The notes under the pieces were generated by a model, which was given only the letters and a program-made list of their open reading frames with translations, was not told where the DNA came from and did no database searches. From Ustulina deusta (lineage: Eukaryota; Ascomycota; Sordariomycetes; Xylariales; Xylariaceae), in the NCBI GenBank assembly GCA_023159155.1, contig JAJNNX010000026.1, positions 434,001-498,000 on the forward strand: DNA of 64,000 nucleotides. The letters run 5' to 3'. The position numbers and the translations under genes were made by a program. Within the stretch, counting starts at the first letter, position 1. Every line of letters begins with the position of its first letter. Shown piece after piece: positions 1-11,671 of this stretch.

Positions 1-2032
1 ATCAGTAACATATCTGCAAACCCGAGGGATTCGTCCCTGATAGCAGCAAGAATCCGCCTAGGCAAATGAGATGTCGTTGTTTGTCGGCATCTGCCCGGGA
101 CGTGACAAGTAGCTCAAGTAGATGCGACGTAGTTTGAATGTAGACAACAGTTCTCTCGAGGTATCGTGCTGCCGGGATCCTGTATGCATACATCGAGAGG
201 TTGGAATCAATAAACCTGCATGGCGTGATATGATTGTGTGGGCACTATCTGCTGTGTGGCTGCGGATTGCTATTCCGCCCAAGCCTTAGTCTTGATATAA
301 AATATCCTTACTCATAATGAAGTTTGAAGGTCTCTCGTAGTTGGATGCCGGTATCTCAGATCAGGCGGCAAGCAAGTCACATTATGACTGTCCGTGTTTC
401 ATTGGCAGGCGCTGATAACAGGCAGATCGATCTTCGCAGCCTAGACCTACCCTCAGCTGTCTTGTTCCTCAATTTCCTATCTCGAACGTGGGATCTGCAC
501 ATGGCTGATTTGGAGACCCGGCGGATACTCGTCGCTCGTAGCATCTACTACCACACATTATTAGTGAACGTGTAAACCTCGTGGCGGAATGCTGCCTCGG
601 CGGTAGAATCGTCGATAGATGCCACATCGAAAATTAGCACCAATCAACGAAAGAGGGGGCCGTTAAACCAAGCCATGGGAGATCTAACGACACGTTGCCT
701 GTGTTGAATGTTAAACTGCAAAACTGGCGGTGGCTCCGGGTGGCATCGATGAATTCGAACACTTGCCAGGATGGTTACCTAAGTACTTGCAAGAGAAGTA
801 ACGTAGCCAGAACCCCGATTGCATCGTCGGAGGCGACTTGCCATCTGAAATGCATGGGATTAGACATGTTGGGAATCGGTCGGCTCCGTCTCGGCGAGAT
901 AATCTACAAACAGGTTTGGGTTGAAGGTTTACGTTGTATACGCAGCCCTTTGATATAGGCGGTATGTAATTGGTAAAGTTTCTGCACACAAACCTCCATT
1001 TTCAGCGAGTTTTTGAAGTGTCCCGGTAAAATCAGGGCCTTAACACATGAAGTCTCGTCAATAGTTGATTGTTCTGTTCACAGGCGAGACTGGGGCCACA
1101 CATCGTGTCGATTCCCATGTCCTAGGATTCAAGAGACACGTTTCGTGTGAGGCCGAACGCACAGCAATCTTATGAAAGACGGTGAAATTCCAGGAGACCT
1201 TGAATAAATGCGTCTTTGCGCGTATTTGAAAGTTGCACCACAGTCTCATATTGTGCCTGCAGTATGTAACGCTGTAGCTGATAGCGCATGCCCCCTTTTC
1301 CATCCAAGGCCGGACCGGTTGGGTAGGAAACAGCTGCATATATTGATTTGGGAAACATACGTGACAATCCGCCCCCGACTGCGAGGGTTCTGCTCTTACT
1401 ACCCAGCACGATGCGAATGCTTTGACCATTTTGGGTCATGACACTCGCAGCCGAAACAGCTCAATTCAGCCAGGGAGCCAGAACGACCGAGGCTCGCAGG
1501 ATCACTTTGTTTATGAGTCATGCCTTTTGAGGCCTGCTTCGCAAGTTGGGAATAGTTGCTTGAACGAGACGAATGGATGCCCAGGAGGATGAAAGTTGAG
1601 ACATCCGAGGCAATCCCCAAGAGAGTACTGAAAACTATGTTGTGCACGGCAGTAAGGTCCTTACACTTTTCGTAGATGCCATGTAGAAGCAACTTGATGC
1701 TTGAGCGTGTCGCTGTTGACGCTGCACGCTCATCCCAATCGACGTTGCGTCTGCATCGCTATAAGTCAGTCTCCCGTCGTGTATGTATTGAGAGAGATCT
1801 CAAGAGTACGAACGATAAGATAAGGAAAAGATAAGGAAAATCGTTATCTTATCTCTACCGACCAAAATTTTGGGTAGAGGGTAGGTATGATGGCGAGCCG
1901 TCCATCTAATACTCATGAACCAATGAATGGTTAGAAATGTGCCGACGACCGATATTATAACCATAGCAATTAATTTTCTTCGAACCAAGAGAAGCAGAGT
2001 TACCACAATCCCAAGCAAACCTCCCCTCCGCA
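1..2032. other. Intergenic, no supported gene
   Basis: The open frames here are short, overlap on both strands and show no recognisable domain or splice pattern. The last 100 bases lead into NOP16. I see no RNA gene. Confidence 0.5.
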
Positions 2033-2243
2033 ATGGGCCGTGAACTCCAGAAGCGCAAGAGGCGCTCCTCCCGCCCCGCCACCCGGCAACCCTCGTCCAA
2101 GAGGTCGAAGCTGACGAACCCGCTGGGAAACAGCATCGTAGCCCGGAATTGGTACGGTTTTCATATGTGTCTTCTATTTACAATAAAAAAACAAGTCTTG
2201 TAGCAATTTACCGAGTCGAACGCTCCCTCCAGCACACACACAT

Positions 2244-2304
<61 letters not shown>

Positions 2305-2894
2305 TCCTACTAACATATATATCGCCCAACTCCAGGAACAAGAAAGAAACAACGACGCAGAACTACCGCCGACTAGGCCTCGTATCGCGTCTCCAGGCGC
2401 CCACAGGCGGCACAGAGAGAAAACCACAACGGAGCATCTCATCAAAAGCCCCGGCGAGCAAGGATCCCTTCGCGATCCACGGGGTGAAGGGGACAGGGGC
2501 GGCGGAAGTACGGGTGGAGCGGGACGAGGACGGGAAGATCGTGCGCGTGATCAGCACGGGGCGCAAGCGGGCGAACCCGCTGAACGACCCTCTGGCCGAG
2601 CTGGACACGGACTCGGGGGCCGAGTCCGCCGAGGACGACGACGCCGAGGAATGGGGCGGGTTCGAGGGCGAGCAGAACGAGGTCGTCAGGCAGCTCGAGG
2701 ACGAGGCCGGCCGGCCGGTGGAGAAGAAGCCGCGGACCGCGAGCACGCGCGAGGTCGAGTGGCTGCAGAGGCTCGTGGACCGCCACGGCGACGACACGGC
2801 GGCCATGGCGCGAGACGGCAAACTGAATCCTATGCAGCAAACCGCTGCAGATATTGCGAGGAGACTCCGGAAATGGAAAGGAGGTTCGAAATAA
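2033..2894 (+). CDS. NOP16: Ribosome biogenesis protein Nop16
   Basis: Nucleolar protein needed for 60S ribosomal subunit assembly. Two exons, 2033-2151 and 2336-2894, give 225 residues, the usual size. The N-terminus MGRELQKRKRRSSRP, then NPLGNSIVARNW, is the family signature; after the splice come NYRRLGLVSRLQAP and KDPFAIHGVKGTGAAEVRVE, and the C-terminus has EWLQRLVDRHGDDTAAMARD and NPMQQTAADIARRLRKWK, as in Nop16. The central part is acidic. The intron (184 bp) has a canonical TACTAAC branch site near its 3' end and carries a CA/GA microsatellite. The start is the first ATG, in the family context. The splice restores a Trp codon (TG|G). Confidence 0.95.
2233..2301 (+). repeat. CA/GA microsatellite inside the NOP16 intron
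   Basis: A (CA)n run passes directly into a (GA)n run of about 20 units. It lies between the donor and the branch site of the NOP16 intron, so it is transcribed. Confidence 0.9.
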
Positions 2895-3358
2895 TTCGCT
2901 ACGAGGTTACTATTACTAAGTCGTCGCATCAGGAGGCGTTGGGAGGCGTTCAGCGGGCTATCACGGAAATTCAATGACCGAGTTAACGAGTTCAAGTGAT
3001 ATTCTATGTCACTATCGCTCGTCTATTTCTCATACAACACAATTGCCTGTAGCCTACATATCCTCGTACAGTGACGGGATCCCACAATCGTGATTCGTAA
3101 TGGTCTGAGCCGAAATATTCCATGGTGCCAATGCCGATGTTCGCATATGAACGAGACTACTCTGGTATCTCCCTTGCAATAATGAGAAACATCCGGAACA
3201 CCAACCATACCAATAACAAACAATACAAAGGTAGACAACCAACAACTAGCCTCATCATCTCTACTACTCAACAACCCAGCCTATATATGCATACAGTTGG
3301 ACCGGCCGCCCGTGCTTTGGTCAGAAGTGCTCCCAACATTTTAAGCGAGATCAAGAGC
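2895..3358. other. Convergent intergenic region
   Basis: About 460 bp between the stop codons of NOP16 and the MARVEL gene, presumably both 3' UTRs. No other feature seen. Confidence 0.6.
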
Positions 3359-4348
3359 TTAATGCAGGGTTCTGTCGTAATTTCCGCTGGGAAACTGGAC
3401 GGGACGCCCATCATCGTAGTCTTCGGCGGCTGGAGGAGCGTAAATCTTTGGTCCGCTTTGGGTGGCATACGCGTTAGAGAAGGGGTCAGAATGCGGTGAG
3501 GTTGAGCCGTGGGTTCGGTAACTGTTATCAAACGGATTCTCGTGCGGCGCTGGAGACGAGGTATGGTGGGGTTGATACGACGTCTCAGCCTCATAGATGG
3601 GACGTGAGCCGAATGAACCAGAATCGTACGGCTGATGATGGTCGTCGTCGTGAACATCGTCGTGCTGGTCATCCATGTTGATTGGGGCGTACGCCTCTTC
3701 GTCGTGGGGCGCCATGGAAAACGCGGCTTTATCCGGATCAATGTTTTGGCGGCTGTCCATCTTTTCATAGCCAGGTAAATCGCCGTTTTGTTGATAATAG
3801 CGTAATGTGTAGGTACTAATGAGGGTAGATAGAATCCAGGCAAACCTGCGCAAATTATTAGCTCGAGAGAATCCGTCTGATCTTTTTGCTAAAGTGATGT
3901 TCTTACGTCTCGAAAAAGGCGATGCCGACTATAGCCTTGCTAACAGAACAAGCTTTGCCGCATGAATTGGCCGTGTTGTATGCAGCTTGGCTAGCGAATG
4001 CAGACAGCCAGAAGATGGTGAAAACCGAGTCTACCACAAGCATGACATTTGGGTTTGCCGCTCTTCGGGTCCGTTCATACCTAGGTGCCAAGGCTAGATA
4101 AATCCATGCTGGAATAGACAAGAAGCACTACAAGAGTAAGCCTTTCCGAGCACGACGTGGGTGAGATTTCTACTCACTAGGCCGAAAGGCCATCCGTTGT
4201 TGCCATTGATCTTCGAGCCATCTGCCCTGAAGAGGACGACCTCGAGGATAAATATCGTCAATCCCAGGACGACCTGGGCGACGTGGAGACCTAACTTGAT
4301 GTTGGGGACATTGTCCGGGTTGATGTTCAGCTTTTCGGACAATGCCAT
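3359..4348 (-). CDS. MARVEL-domain membrane protein
   Basis: Four-span membrane protein of the MARVEL class (Nce102-like), known from eisosomes, membrane domains and vesicle traffic. Exons on the minus strand are 4348-4178, 4127-3907 and 3845-3359; together 292 residues. Membrane segments are visible at about residues 17-40 (IKLGLHVAQVVLGLTIFILE), 53-70, 84-104 (VMLVVDSVFTIFWLSAF) and 118-145. A cytosolic tail of about 145 residues is rich in Asp, His, Pro and Ser, with repeated NPF-like and DPFSNAY motifs that may bind trafficking adaptors (inference). Both introns are about 50-60 bp with consensus ends (GTGAGT..TAG, GTAAGA..CAG) and preserve phase. A role in plasma-membrane organisation is the family expectation; the substrate or partner cannot be told. 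Confidence 0.85.
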
Positions 4349-5906
4349 GATGCTGGAGGGCTAGGCTCTGTGGAAAGCAGGAGGACACGAGGGCGTCGTA
4401 TTCAGCGCGCCTCGACTTTTGGCAGAGATGCCAGAGATGGCGAGATGGGCTCGGTCGCAGTCGGCGCGGCTGAGGTCTGCTGACAAGCTCAAGAGGCTGA
4501 CAGATTTAGGGTATTTGAGTGTCGCGATCTGCGCCTCAGATATTATACAGAGAGATCTCGTCGTTTGTCGTCGTTGGAGAGGACGTGGGAAGGAGCGAGA
4601 GAAAACGTCGCACGCGATAAATTCAGACGCCGATGGTGTAGAAAACTGCACGCAAGTCGAAACTGAAGAGAGTGATGAGGTGTTGAATATTGGTTGCGGT
4701 CTTGCTGGGACTGGTTTGTTATTTGATGGCCTGAAAGTGAAAACGGGACCAGGATTAATAGCGGCTGGCTTAGTTGGGCTGACGGATGAACACGCGTAAC
4801 TACTGCTCGCATCAAACCCGTCCTTTTTAGGGGTTGGTCTCCTTCGTATACTGAAGGTAGGAGTGAAATGGTACTATTTCGACAGTGGTCCGCCCAGACA
4901 TGGTTGGAGGCACAGCCATCCAAAATACAGCTACCTAATCAGCGCTAAGCCACGCTGGCCCTGGACCTACATTACGTACCTACACTACCTACAATAGTGG
5001 CCTCGAGCTGAACTGGCTGGACTGGCTAAAGCCTCTACTAGGCCTGCTGTGTCATACGCTACCTATAAATACATACACGACCATTGGGCAACCCGAAATC
5101 CAGAGCAATAAAAAACATCAGCGTCTTCTCCCAACGCACTTACCCGTTGCCACTACCATAATCAAGTATATATACTGCGAGTTGAACTGCCTTTTTTGAC
5201 CCGCTCCATCTAGGGAAAAGTATATTGGAACAGGAGAGAAAGAAACAAAAAAGCAATCAGGTGCGTCGCATAGGCACTCGCCTATCCCCTTGCCAACCAA
5301 GCCTCGGTGACGTAGATGATAGTGTCGAGTGACGCAAGGCACTGTGGCTCCAGAGTTGCACTGATTACCCATTCAGAGATCCAGGAGGACCCATTAACAT
5401 ACGTTTGAACGTTCGCGGCAGGGTAACTCCAGTGCGGTTTGAGGCGGTTCAAAGCGAATTGGAATAGGCGATCTCTCGCCGCACCCAACTTCTTCGCCAA
5501 GTATCAACTCGATGGGTTGATGAGACGGTCCAGAGCGCCGGCAGTTGGTAAGTCCCGTAGCCGCGCTGACTCGAGAGGACGTGCCGTAATCGCTGCATCG
5601 TACATCGGCGCCATTCCTCATTCTATCGCCCCCGGCCGATAATCTGCCGACCTCTAGTGCCAAAGAACCTCTTATCTCAGCCTCCGGTGACGTGCTTGTA
5701 GATCTCGGACGAAGTGGCTTGCGACAAAGGCTGAGAAACTGACTGATTCACCCGCTCTCGGAGGGGTTTATCGTGGGTAGAGAATTGGTGAGCCATCGTC
5801 GACTGCTACCAGACGAGTCCACAGAGCTTTGTCCTGGTTATATAAGCGCCGATACCATCATTTGCAACGTCGTCCTGGGCAATCACCCTCTGTCGTATTT
5901 GTGGAC
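4349..5906. other. Intergenic between divergent genes
   Basis: Shared upstream region of the MARVEL gene (minus) and the MFS transporter (plus). The open frames in it are short and without motifs. Nothing else seen. Confidence 0.5.
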
Positions 5907-7718
5907 ATGTCGGAAAATTCTCAGAGTGGGCTCGCCAACGAGCAGACACCGTTGTTGTCTCATGATGCCACTCGCAACCACACTCCGGTCGACAGCGAGC
6001 CGCAACTTAGCAATAATGGTGATGCTGAGCAGACAATCATCGTCGAAGAAGTCAAGGGCCTCAAGCTCTGGACTATCCTGGGCACGTGCTGGTTTGGGGT
6101 GTTCCTTGGAGCCATCGACTCAAGCATCATCGCCACCCTCTCTGCTCCCATCTCCAGCGAGTTTCGCTCCTTGAGCCTTCTGCCATGGCTAGCAACCGCC
6201 TACCTCATCTCGAATGCCGCTTGCCAGCCCATCTCCGGCCGGTTAACCGACATTTTTGGCCGAGGCCCGGGGCTGGTCTTTAGCAACATATTCTTTGCTG
6301 CGGGAAACCTCATCTGTGGCCTTGCCCCGAGTGCCAATGTGATGATTCTCGGGCGAATTGTCGCCGGTATAGGCGGGGGTGGATTGTGAGTGATTTTCTG
6401 AGTCATATTCTTCCTGCTCTGGTCCCTTTTGGAGGAGAAAGGCTCCTTTTTTTCAGGCCACATTCAAGTTTTGGGAGTTTCTAACGGTTTCCACTCCCTC
6501 CGGATCACCCTCCTAGCGGTAATTACTGACCCCGAGTGTTGTAGAATGACCATCAGCACTTTCCTCGGAACGGATCTCATACCTCTGAGAAACCGTGGAA
6601 TCATTCAAGGGATCGGAAACATCTGCTATGGCGCTGGTGCAATGCTGGGAGGCGTATTCGGTGGCCTCGTTAACGATAACTCGAGTTGGGGCTGGCGGCT
6701 TGCGTTTCTCGTCCAGGTCCCTCCGGTCCTCGTCTCTGCTGTGCTAGTGGCCTACCTCGTTCGTATCCCTCCCAAAGTTTCAGAGAGGTCGCACCTCGCT
6801 CGCATCGACTTTGCAGGCGTGTTTTCACTCGTCTCCTTTCTGGTCCTCCTTCTGTTGGGACTGAATGCAGGCGGGAATCTCGTTCCGTGGCTCCATCCAC
6901 TACCTCTTGCGACTCTACCTTTGTCGCTGGTGGCATTAATATTTTTCGTTATATGGGAAACTCGTGCTGCACAGCCGATTATCCCCGTCCGCCTCCTATT
7001 CGACAGAACAGTGTTCACGGCATGCATCACAAACATGCTATGCTGCATGGTCCAATTCCAGTCTATATTCTACATCCCGCTTTATCTTCAAATCCATGGT
7101 CTTAGTGCAAGCGGTGCCGGACTGGTTCTTCTATTTGCACCCTTAGGGGTTTGTATCTCTTCGGTTAGCGCCGGATATATCATGAAGAAAACTGGGCGTT
7201 ACGTCGGTTTAGGCATTTTTGCAGTTTCACTTCAGCTTACTGCTTCCGTCATTTTAACTACCCTTCCTCAGGATTCTCCGATCTGGCCCTTGAGGATCGT
7301 CTTCTTCCTGCTCGGTGCGGGGCAAGGAGGCATGTTGACCGTGACCCTCCTCGCATGTCTTGCGGCTATCGAACATTCTCATCAAGCAACCATCACGTCA
7401 GCAACCTATGCTTTCCGGTCCGTCGGTAGTACTATTGGTATTACGATCGGTTCGGCAATATACCAAAACGTGCTTAAAGACAGGTTGTGGGAGCGCTTCG
7501 GGGACCTGCCCGGCGCAGCGGAGGAGATCAAGCGGATCAGGGACGACATAGATGAGTTAAACCACCTCCCAGAGGGCTGGCACGATGGTGTGGCCGCTTC
7601 ATTCCAGGATGCTTTCCGGAGTTTGTGGTTCACACTAGTGGGACTAGCCGCACTCGCGGTAATCAGTGTCTCTCTGATGAAGCAACATAAGCTATATTCA
7701 ACCCTATCACGTAAGTAG
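5907..7718 (+). CDS. MFS transporter, DHA2-type (Fnx1/Vba-like)
   Basis: Proton-coupled transporter of the 14-span drug:H+ antiporter 2 group; nearest named relatives are the vacuolar basic amino acid exporters Vba and fission-yeast Fnx1. Exons 5907-6385 and 6545-7718 give 550 residues. An N-terminal tail of about 45 residues with a vacuolar-type acidic/dileucine motif (EQTPLLS) precedes TM1, which has the conserved Asp in LGAIDSSIIATL. Motif A is seen as GRLTDIFGRGPG, then RIVAGIGGGGL at the splice, and DLIPLRNRGIIQGIGN and WGWRLAFLVQVP follow as in Fnx1 proteins. I chose the ATG at 5907 (MSENSQSG) over the in-frame ATG at 5829, because family N-termini are short and polar. The single intron is an introner-like element. 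Substrate (basic amino acids or a toxicant) is inferred only from family. Confidence 0.9.
6386..6544 (+). mobile_element. Introner-like element (MFS intron)
   Basis: 159-bp intron with GTGAGT donor, ACTGAC branch site and TAG acceptor. It shares three ordered blocks (31, 28 and 24 nt; 2, 3 and 2 mismatches) with the intron at 47135-47280 of an unrelated exonuclease gene, and its 3' end resembles introns of the transcription factor at 27416-30804. Coding flanks are unrelated, so the similarity belongs to the intron. Confidence 0.8.
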
Positions 7719-8725
7719 GGCGATTAAAACCGGCACATCCTTGCGAGATATCAAGGCTCTAAGGCACATTAGGTCCGTTATGCTTTAATATATCGTAGAA
7801 GTCTATAATTTCTGAGAGGTTAGATTAGATGCCTTGGTAGGTACCGCTAATAGCATACAATAAAATCAAGCTTGCAATAAGCTTTGTATCAATGGCTTTC
7901 CCATTCGTCGATAACTGCGTATAGCTCTTAAGAATGAGCCGAATTGTCGGCCAAGATAGCCTTTCTAGGAAGGGACCTCCAGCAATTACTGTAGTCAACC
8001 ATTCCATACACGACCAAGACAGATCCTAAACTCTTCCAAGTTATAAGTCTTTACCATCCAAAGCTCTGGGTGTATTTTTTGCCACTCTGCATGAAATATC
8101 TAGGGAATATTGTGTGGCGACGCCACTGTCTGACATTCAAACCCAATGGAGGAGCCTTGTATTGACGTAAGTCTTGTATTGACGTAAGTCTTGTATTGAC
8201 GTAAGTAGGATACTCCCGAGCGCTTTAGCCCTTGTTAAGCAACGCGCATCTTTGTATTTGATATCGTGTTCACATTGCTAGATCGTGATTGCATATAGAT
8301 GACGTAGTTATGGGTTTATAATAACCCGCCTAATATGATTCCTCTCTATGCTTCATGATGTGCCCCATGTTGGTTCTCTCGCTACCACTACCGGGCAGCG
8401 ATGTTCCTCATTTGGTAGCTGCAGACCTTTTCCCCTTGCTCTGTGACGCCTTGCAGGTAGCTAAGTGGCCTGATAAGCAGTATACTAGACGCTTAGCTCT
8501 GGTATCGAAGAGGAAAATTAACTGCACAAGATAGACGTTCTGCCACATTAGTGGAGGCCGGCTTTGTAGGGGCGCGGATAAATAATACATCGTCTCCCAT
8601 TTTCCTACCTGTAGCCTTGCACTTCGTAGGGATATAGATACGTTCAACGCTGGCGCTGCAATTCATCGTGAATAAACCAATACAAGTCGTATTCTGCATC
8701 ATTCATCCGAGGAGGGATATATGCG
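7719..8725. other. Convergent intergenic region
   Basis: Lies between the 3' ends of the MFS gene and MKT1. It holds the 17-bp triple repeat at 8156-8206 listed separately. In the part next to MKT1 (8644-8760) a second minus-strand frame is open past the MKT1 stop; I do not treat it as coding. Confidence 0.5.
8156..8206 (+). repeat. Three tandem 17-bp units containing TGACGTAA
   Basis: Three exact 17-bp copies of CTTGTATTGACGTAAGT. Each holds TGACGTAA, a core related to ATF/CREB-type bZIP sites (TGACGTCA). The block lies beyond the stop codons of both neighbours, so a regulatory role is not obvious. Confidence 0.9.
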
Positions 8726-11671
8726 TCACCGACGGAGTTTAAGGTAAACACCAGCCTTGTCCCATACACTTCTGTCCCCACTGGGCAACTCGTTGGTAAG
8801 AGTCTTGACGCCTGCATGAAGAGCGTTGAAGAAATCGCAGGCAATGTCCAAATCTTCATAGAAATTTGTTGCATATGGCACAAATTTGCCTGGGAACTCT
8901 GCCTTCTTCGCAGCTTTCTGCTCCGCAGGTTCGTTAGGATGAATGTCGTCCAGAAACGTTTTGACAGCGATTCCAAGAGCTACATCCGTATCCGTCAAGA
9001 ATGGCAGGCTGCTAATAGTTAGACTAGTGCGACAAATAGTAATATATCGCAATTTCACTTGCGCATAGACTTACCTCTGGCCGATGTGAAGATAATCCTC
9101 GCGCTCACGCTCTGCCTGTGCATTTAGAAACAATGATGCCACAATCGCCTCGAATAGGTCACGGCACGACTCGCGAACAGACGAGCTCAGGGAACGAAAG
9201 CACAGAAAATTCTTGCTGAGCGGGCCAGTGTATCCATTAGCCTGATGTCGCAGCTTCAGCAGGACCGTGCACCGACTAATGAGCAGCAGGCTTGCCTTAT
9301 CATCGTCGCTACCATTCATCGGCAATCCGTTCAACTCTGCATGTTGATTGCGAGTGTTCAGAAGGTCAAGTCGAAGCAGTTCATAAGCAAGAAGAATTGC
9401 TTCGAATAGGCCAGGAACCGTGGGATGCTTCAAAGCCGTCGGCTCAAGCGCTTCAAGTGATTTAGCCAGTGCTTCCCCCCAAGATGTAAGCTGGTGACTG
9501 TCATTAACATAACCCCGCAAATGCAAGTACCTCCAGAGAGTGATGGATAAGATTAGGTCACTAGAGGCGATGTTTCTGATCTTCGCTTTAGTGATTGTAG
9601 ACTTCGCAAAATCAGGGTTCTTCAAGGCCAAGACCTCAAACAGAACACTTCCATGCTTGGCGTTGGGGAAATACTGCTTCACGATATCCTTCTTGACATC
9701 CCAAGTATGGACTTGTTGAATAGCTTTCAGGGCCTGAGGGTCTTGTTGGCGGTACTCAATCTTGTGAGAGTACTTATCATCATACCAGAGCCTCACAGTG
9801 ATGGGCTTGAACTGGATCCCCCTGTTCATCCGTGGTAGCACAAGAAAAATGGCAAGTTGCCTCAAGTCCATCAACTGGTCAGTGACGAGGTGTCGATATT
9901 CCGGTGGACTAACTCCGTCGAGAGTTGGAAAAACAACTACTTGGCCATGCGAAATCCAACTCGGGAGACGAGCCCCAATAAGGCCACGGTCGAGATAATG
10001 GTAAAGCTCTTCTGGTAACCGATACCCGAGGTATTCCCAATTGTCGCGAGTCAGAGTATCATGGTTATAAACCTTGATCTCGCCGGTCTCGTCGATGAAG
10101 ATGAAGTGATCGACACTCATCCTAGCTCTTCGGTACTTCTGTAGCCAATTCGGGTCTCTTTTGGTAAGAATGTCGTTGAAAGAGTTGCAGGCATTTGTGA
10201 CGGATTTCTCAGAAGTCCGTAGAAGATTGACGGCGTCTTGTACAGTCGAAGGTTGACGAGGAGTGATGTCTTTGAGCGGAGGGAAGCCGGGTAAGAAAGA
10301 CGTTCCTGTCATAAGAACCGCATCTACAAACATCGACTCGGTTACGCCCAGATTCTTGATGATGCTTTTCTTCTGGATACCAGTGAAGGTTCCATTTTCC
10401 CAGTCAATATACCGAATCACGAGATCTTGAATCGGATATAACAGAAGTTCTTGGGAACCCATGATAGCCGAGCATTGGTCAGAATCAATCATATTAAGGA
10501 AGGCGACCTAAACACGATTAGTAGCTGCATTATGGATAAGGCCAAACACCTACTTGTGCGGCTGCATTGACCGGTGCTACTTTGAAATATAGCCCACGGC
10601 GGTTTAGGATACCCTGGAGAAGGGGATACAAGTTCTGAACAAGGTATGCTCCTAAACAAGATCAGCTCGTTTCCCCAATCTTATGGTATGTCATACCGGC
10701 TAACCTACCTTTATGAGAGCCGAAGGCCGATACAGCCTCGTTAGCCTGACTCTGGAAGTACAGGCTCCAAGCTTCATCTGTCCCTGCAATAGCCTTTATC
10801 CCTCGTTGGATCGCAATCTCATCAGATCCCACGACAGATTGTCCATTAAATATGAAGAAAGGTGTGGTCTTGTTTGCTTTCCAGCTATCTAGGTCGCTCT
10901 CGATGTGAGACTGGATACCAGTCAAGCCGCCCAGCGCTGGCAGCAGCGGTTCTTGGTAGGGGGCATTGGCAAGAAAGAGTTGCAGGTAGTAAGACGCATC
11001 GATGGCGACGGTGGTATCTTCGAGCTCGGTGACGGGAGCGGTCCTAAAACAGTTAGCTTTGTACTGGGGAAGATAGTATTGGCCTGTATAATTACCCTAC
11101 TTGATCATTGATCCAATGATCTTCAAATGTAGCTGGAAGAGTTGGTCAGCAAAATTATCCTTCGCAGCACGATCTTAATTCTTGTCCGACGTGAAGGCTG
11201 AGCGGGTATATATTCCGAGGGATAGAATGAATTCCCAAAGCTAGCTACCTAGCCAAGTTGTTTTGCTGCTTTGAGCCTTGGAAGATACGCTGGCTAGCTC
11301 CGACTTCGAAAGTTGAATCGCCTCGCAACTTTGAGGAAGCTCGACTTCTTGGCGTCTCTTCTGCCTCTCGCGTATCTCCACGACGAACTCATCCTTCGTT
11401 ATGGCCAGCGCATCACCCACAAAAAAGAAAAGAAAAAAACCATCTCCCGATATACCTGTCGCAGGGTGGGGTGGGACAGGGACCGATGCGGCTCGTTCGT
11501 TTACTTGACATTCGGATCAAGCCATAACTTGGGTGGCAAGTGTGACAATCGTTGTGTGGGCGGGTGTGCGTCGTGGGAGAGGAAATTGACACCAGCAGTA
11601 GGATGGACAAGCTGTTGGGGGTGACAAGGAAACGTGTTGGGGAAGAGAGTGCCATGATACTTACTAGGCAT
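8726..11671 (-). CDS. MKT1: Mkt1-type post-transcriptional regulator
   Basis: Homologue of yeast Mkt1, which acts with Pbp1 on mRNA fate and has an inactive XPG-like nuclease fold. Minus-strand exons: 11671-11665, 11132-11096, 11043-10709, 10651-10554, 10507-9075 and 9008-8726; 730 residues, the usual fungal length. Exon 1 codes only ATGCCTA; joined to exon 2 it gives MPTTFEDHWINDQVG, followed by TAPVTELEDTTVAIDASYY of the XPG-N region. The middle (LPGFPPLKDITPR) and the C-terminal domain (LPFLTDTDVALGIAVKTFLD) match the family, ending in WDKAGVYLKLRR. All splices keep phase. Intron 1 is 532 bp, the others 46-66 bp. A simpler start at 11108 (MIK) is possible but loses FEDHW. A second frame after residue about 715 stays open further, but the stop used gives a family-like end. 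Confidence 0.88.

Noticed and set aside
11101..11108. MKT1 starting at MIK with an intron beginning GTAGGG
   Set aside because: Possible, but loses the FEDHW segment; the 7-nt exon with GTAAGT gives a better start.
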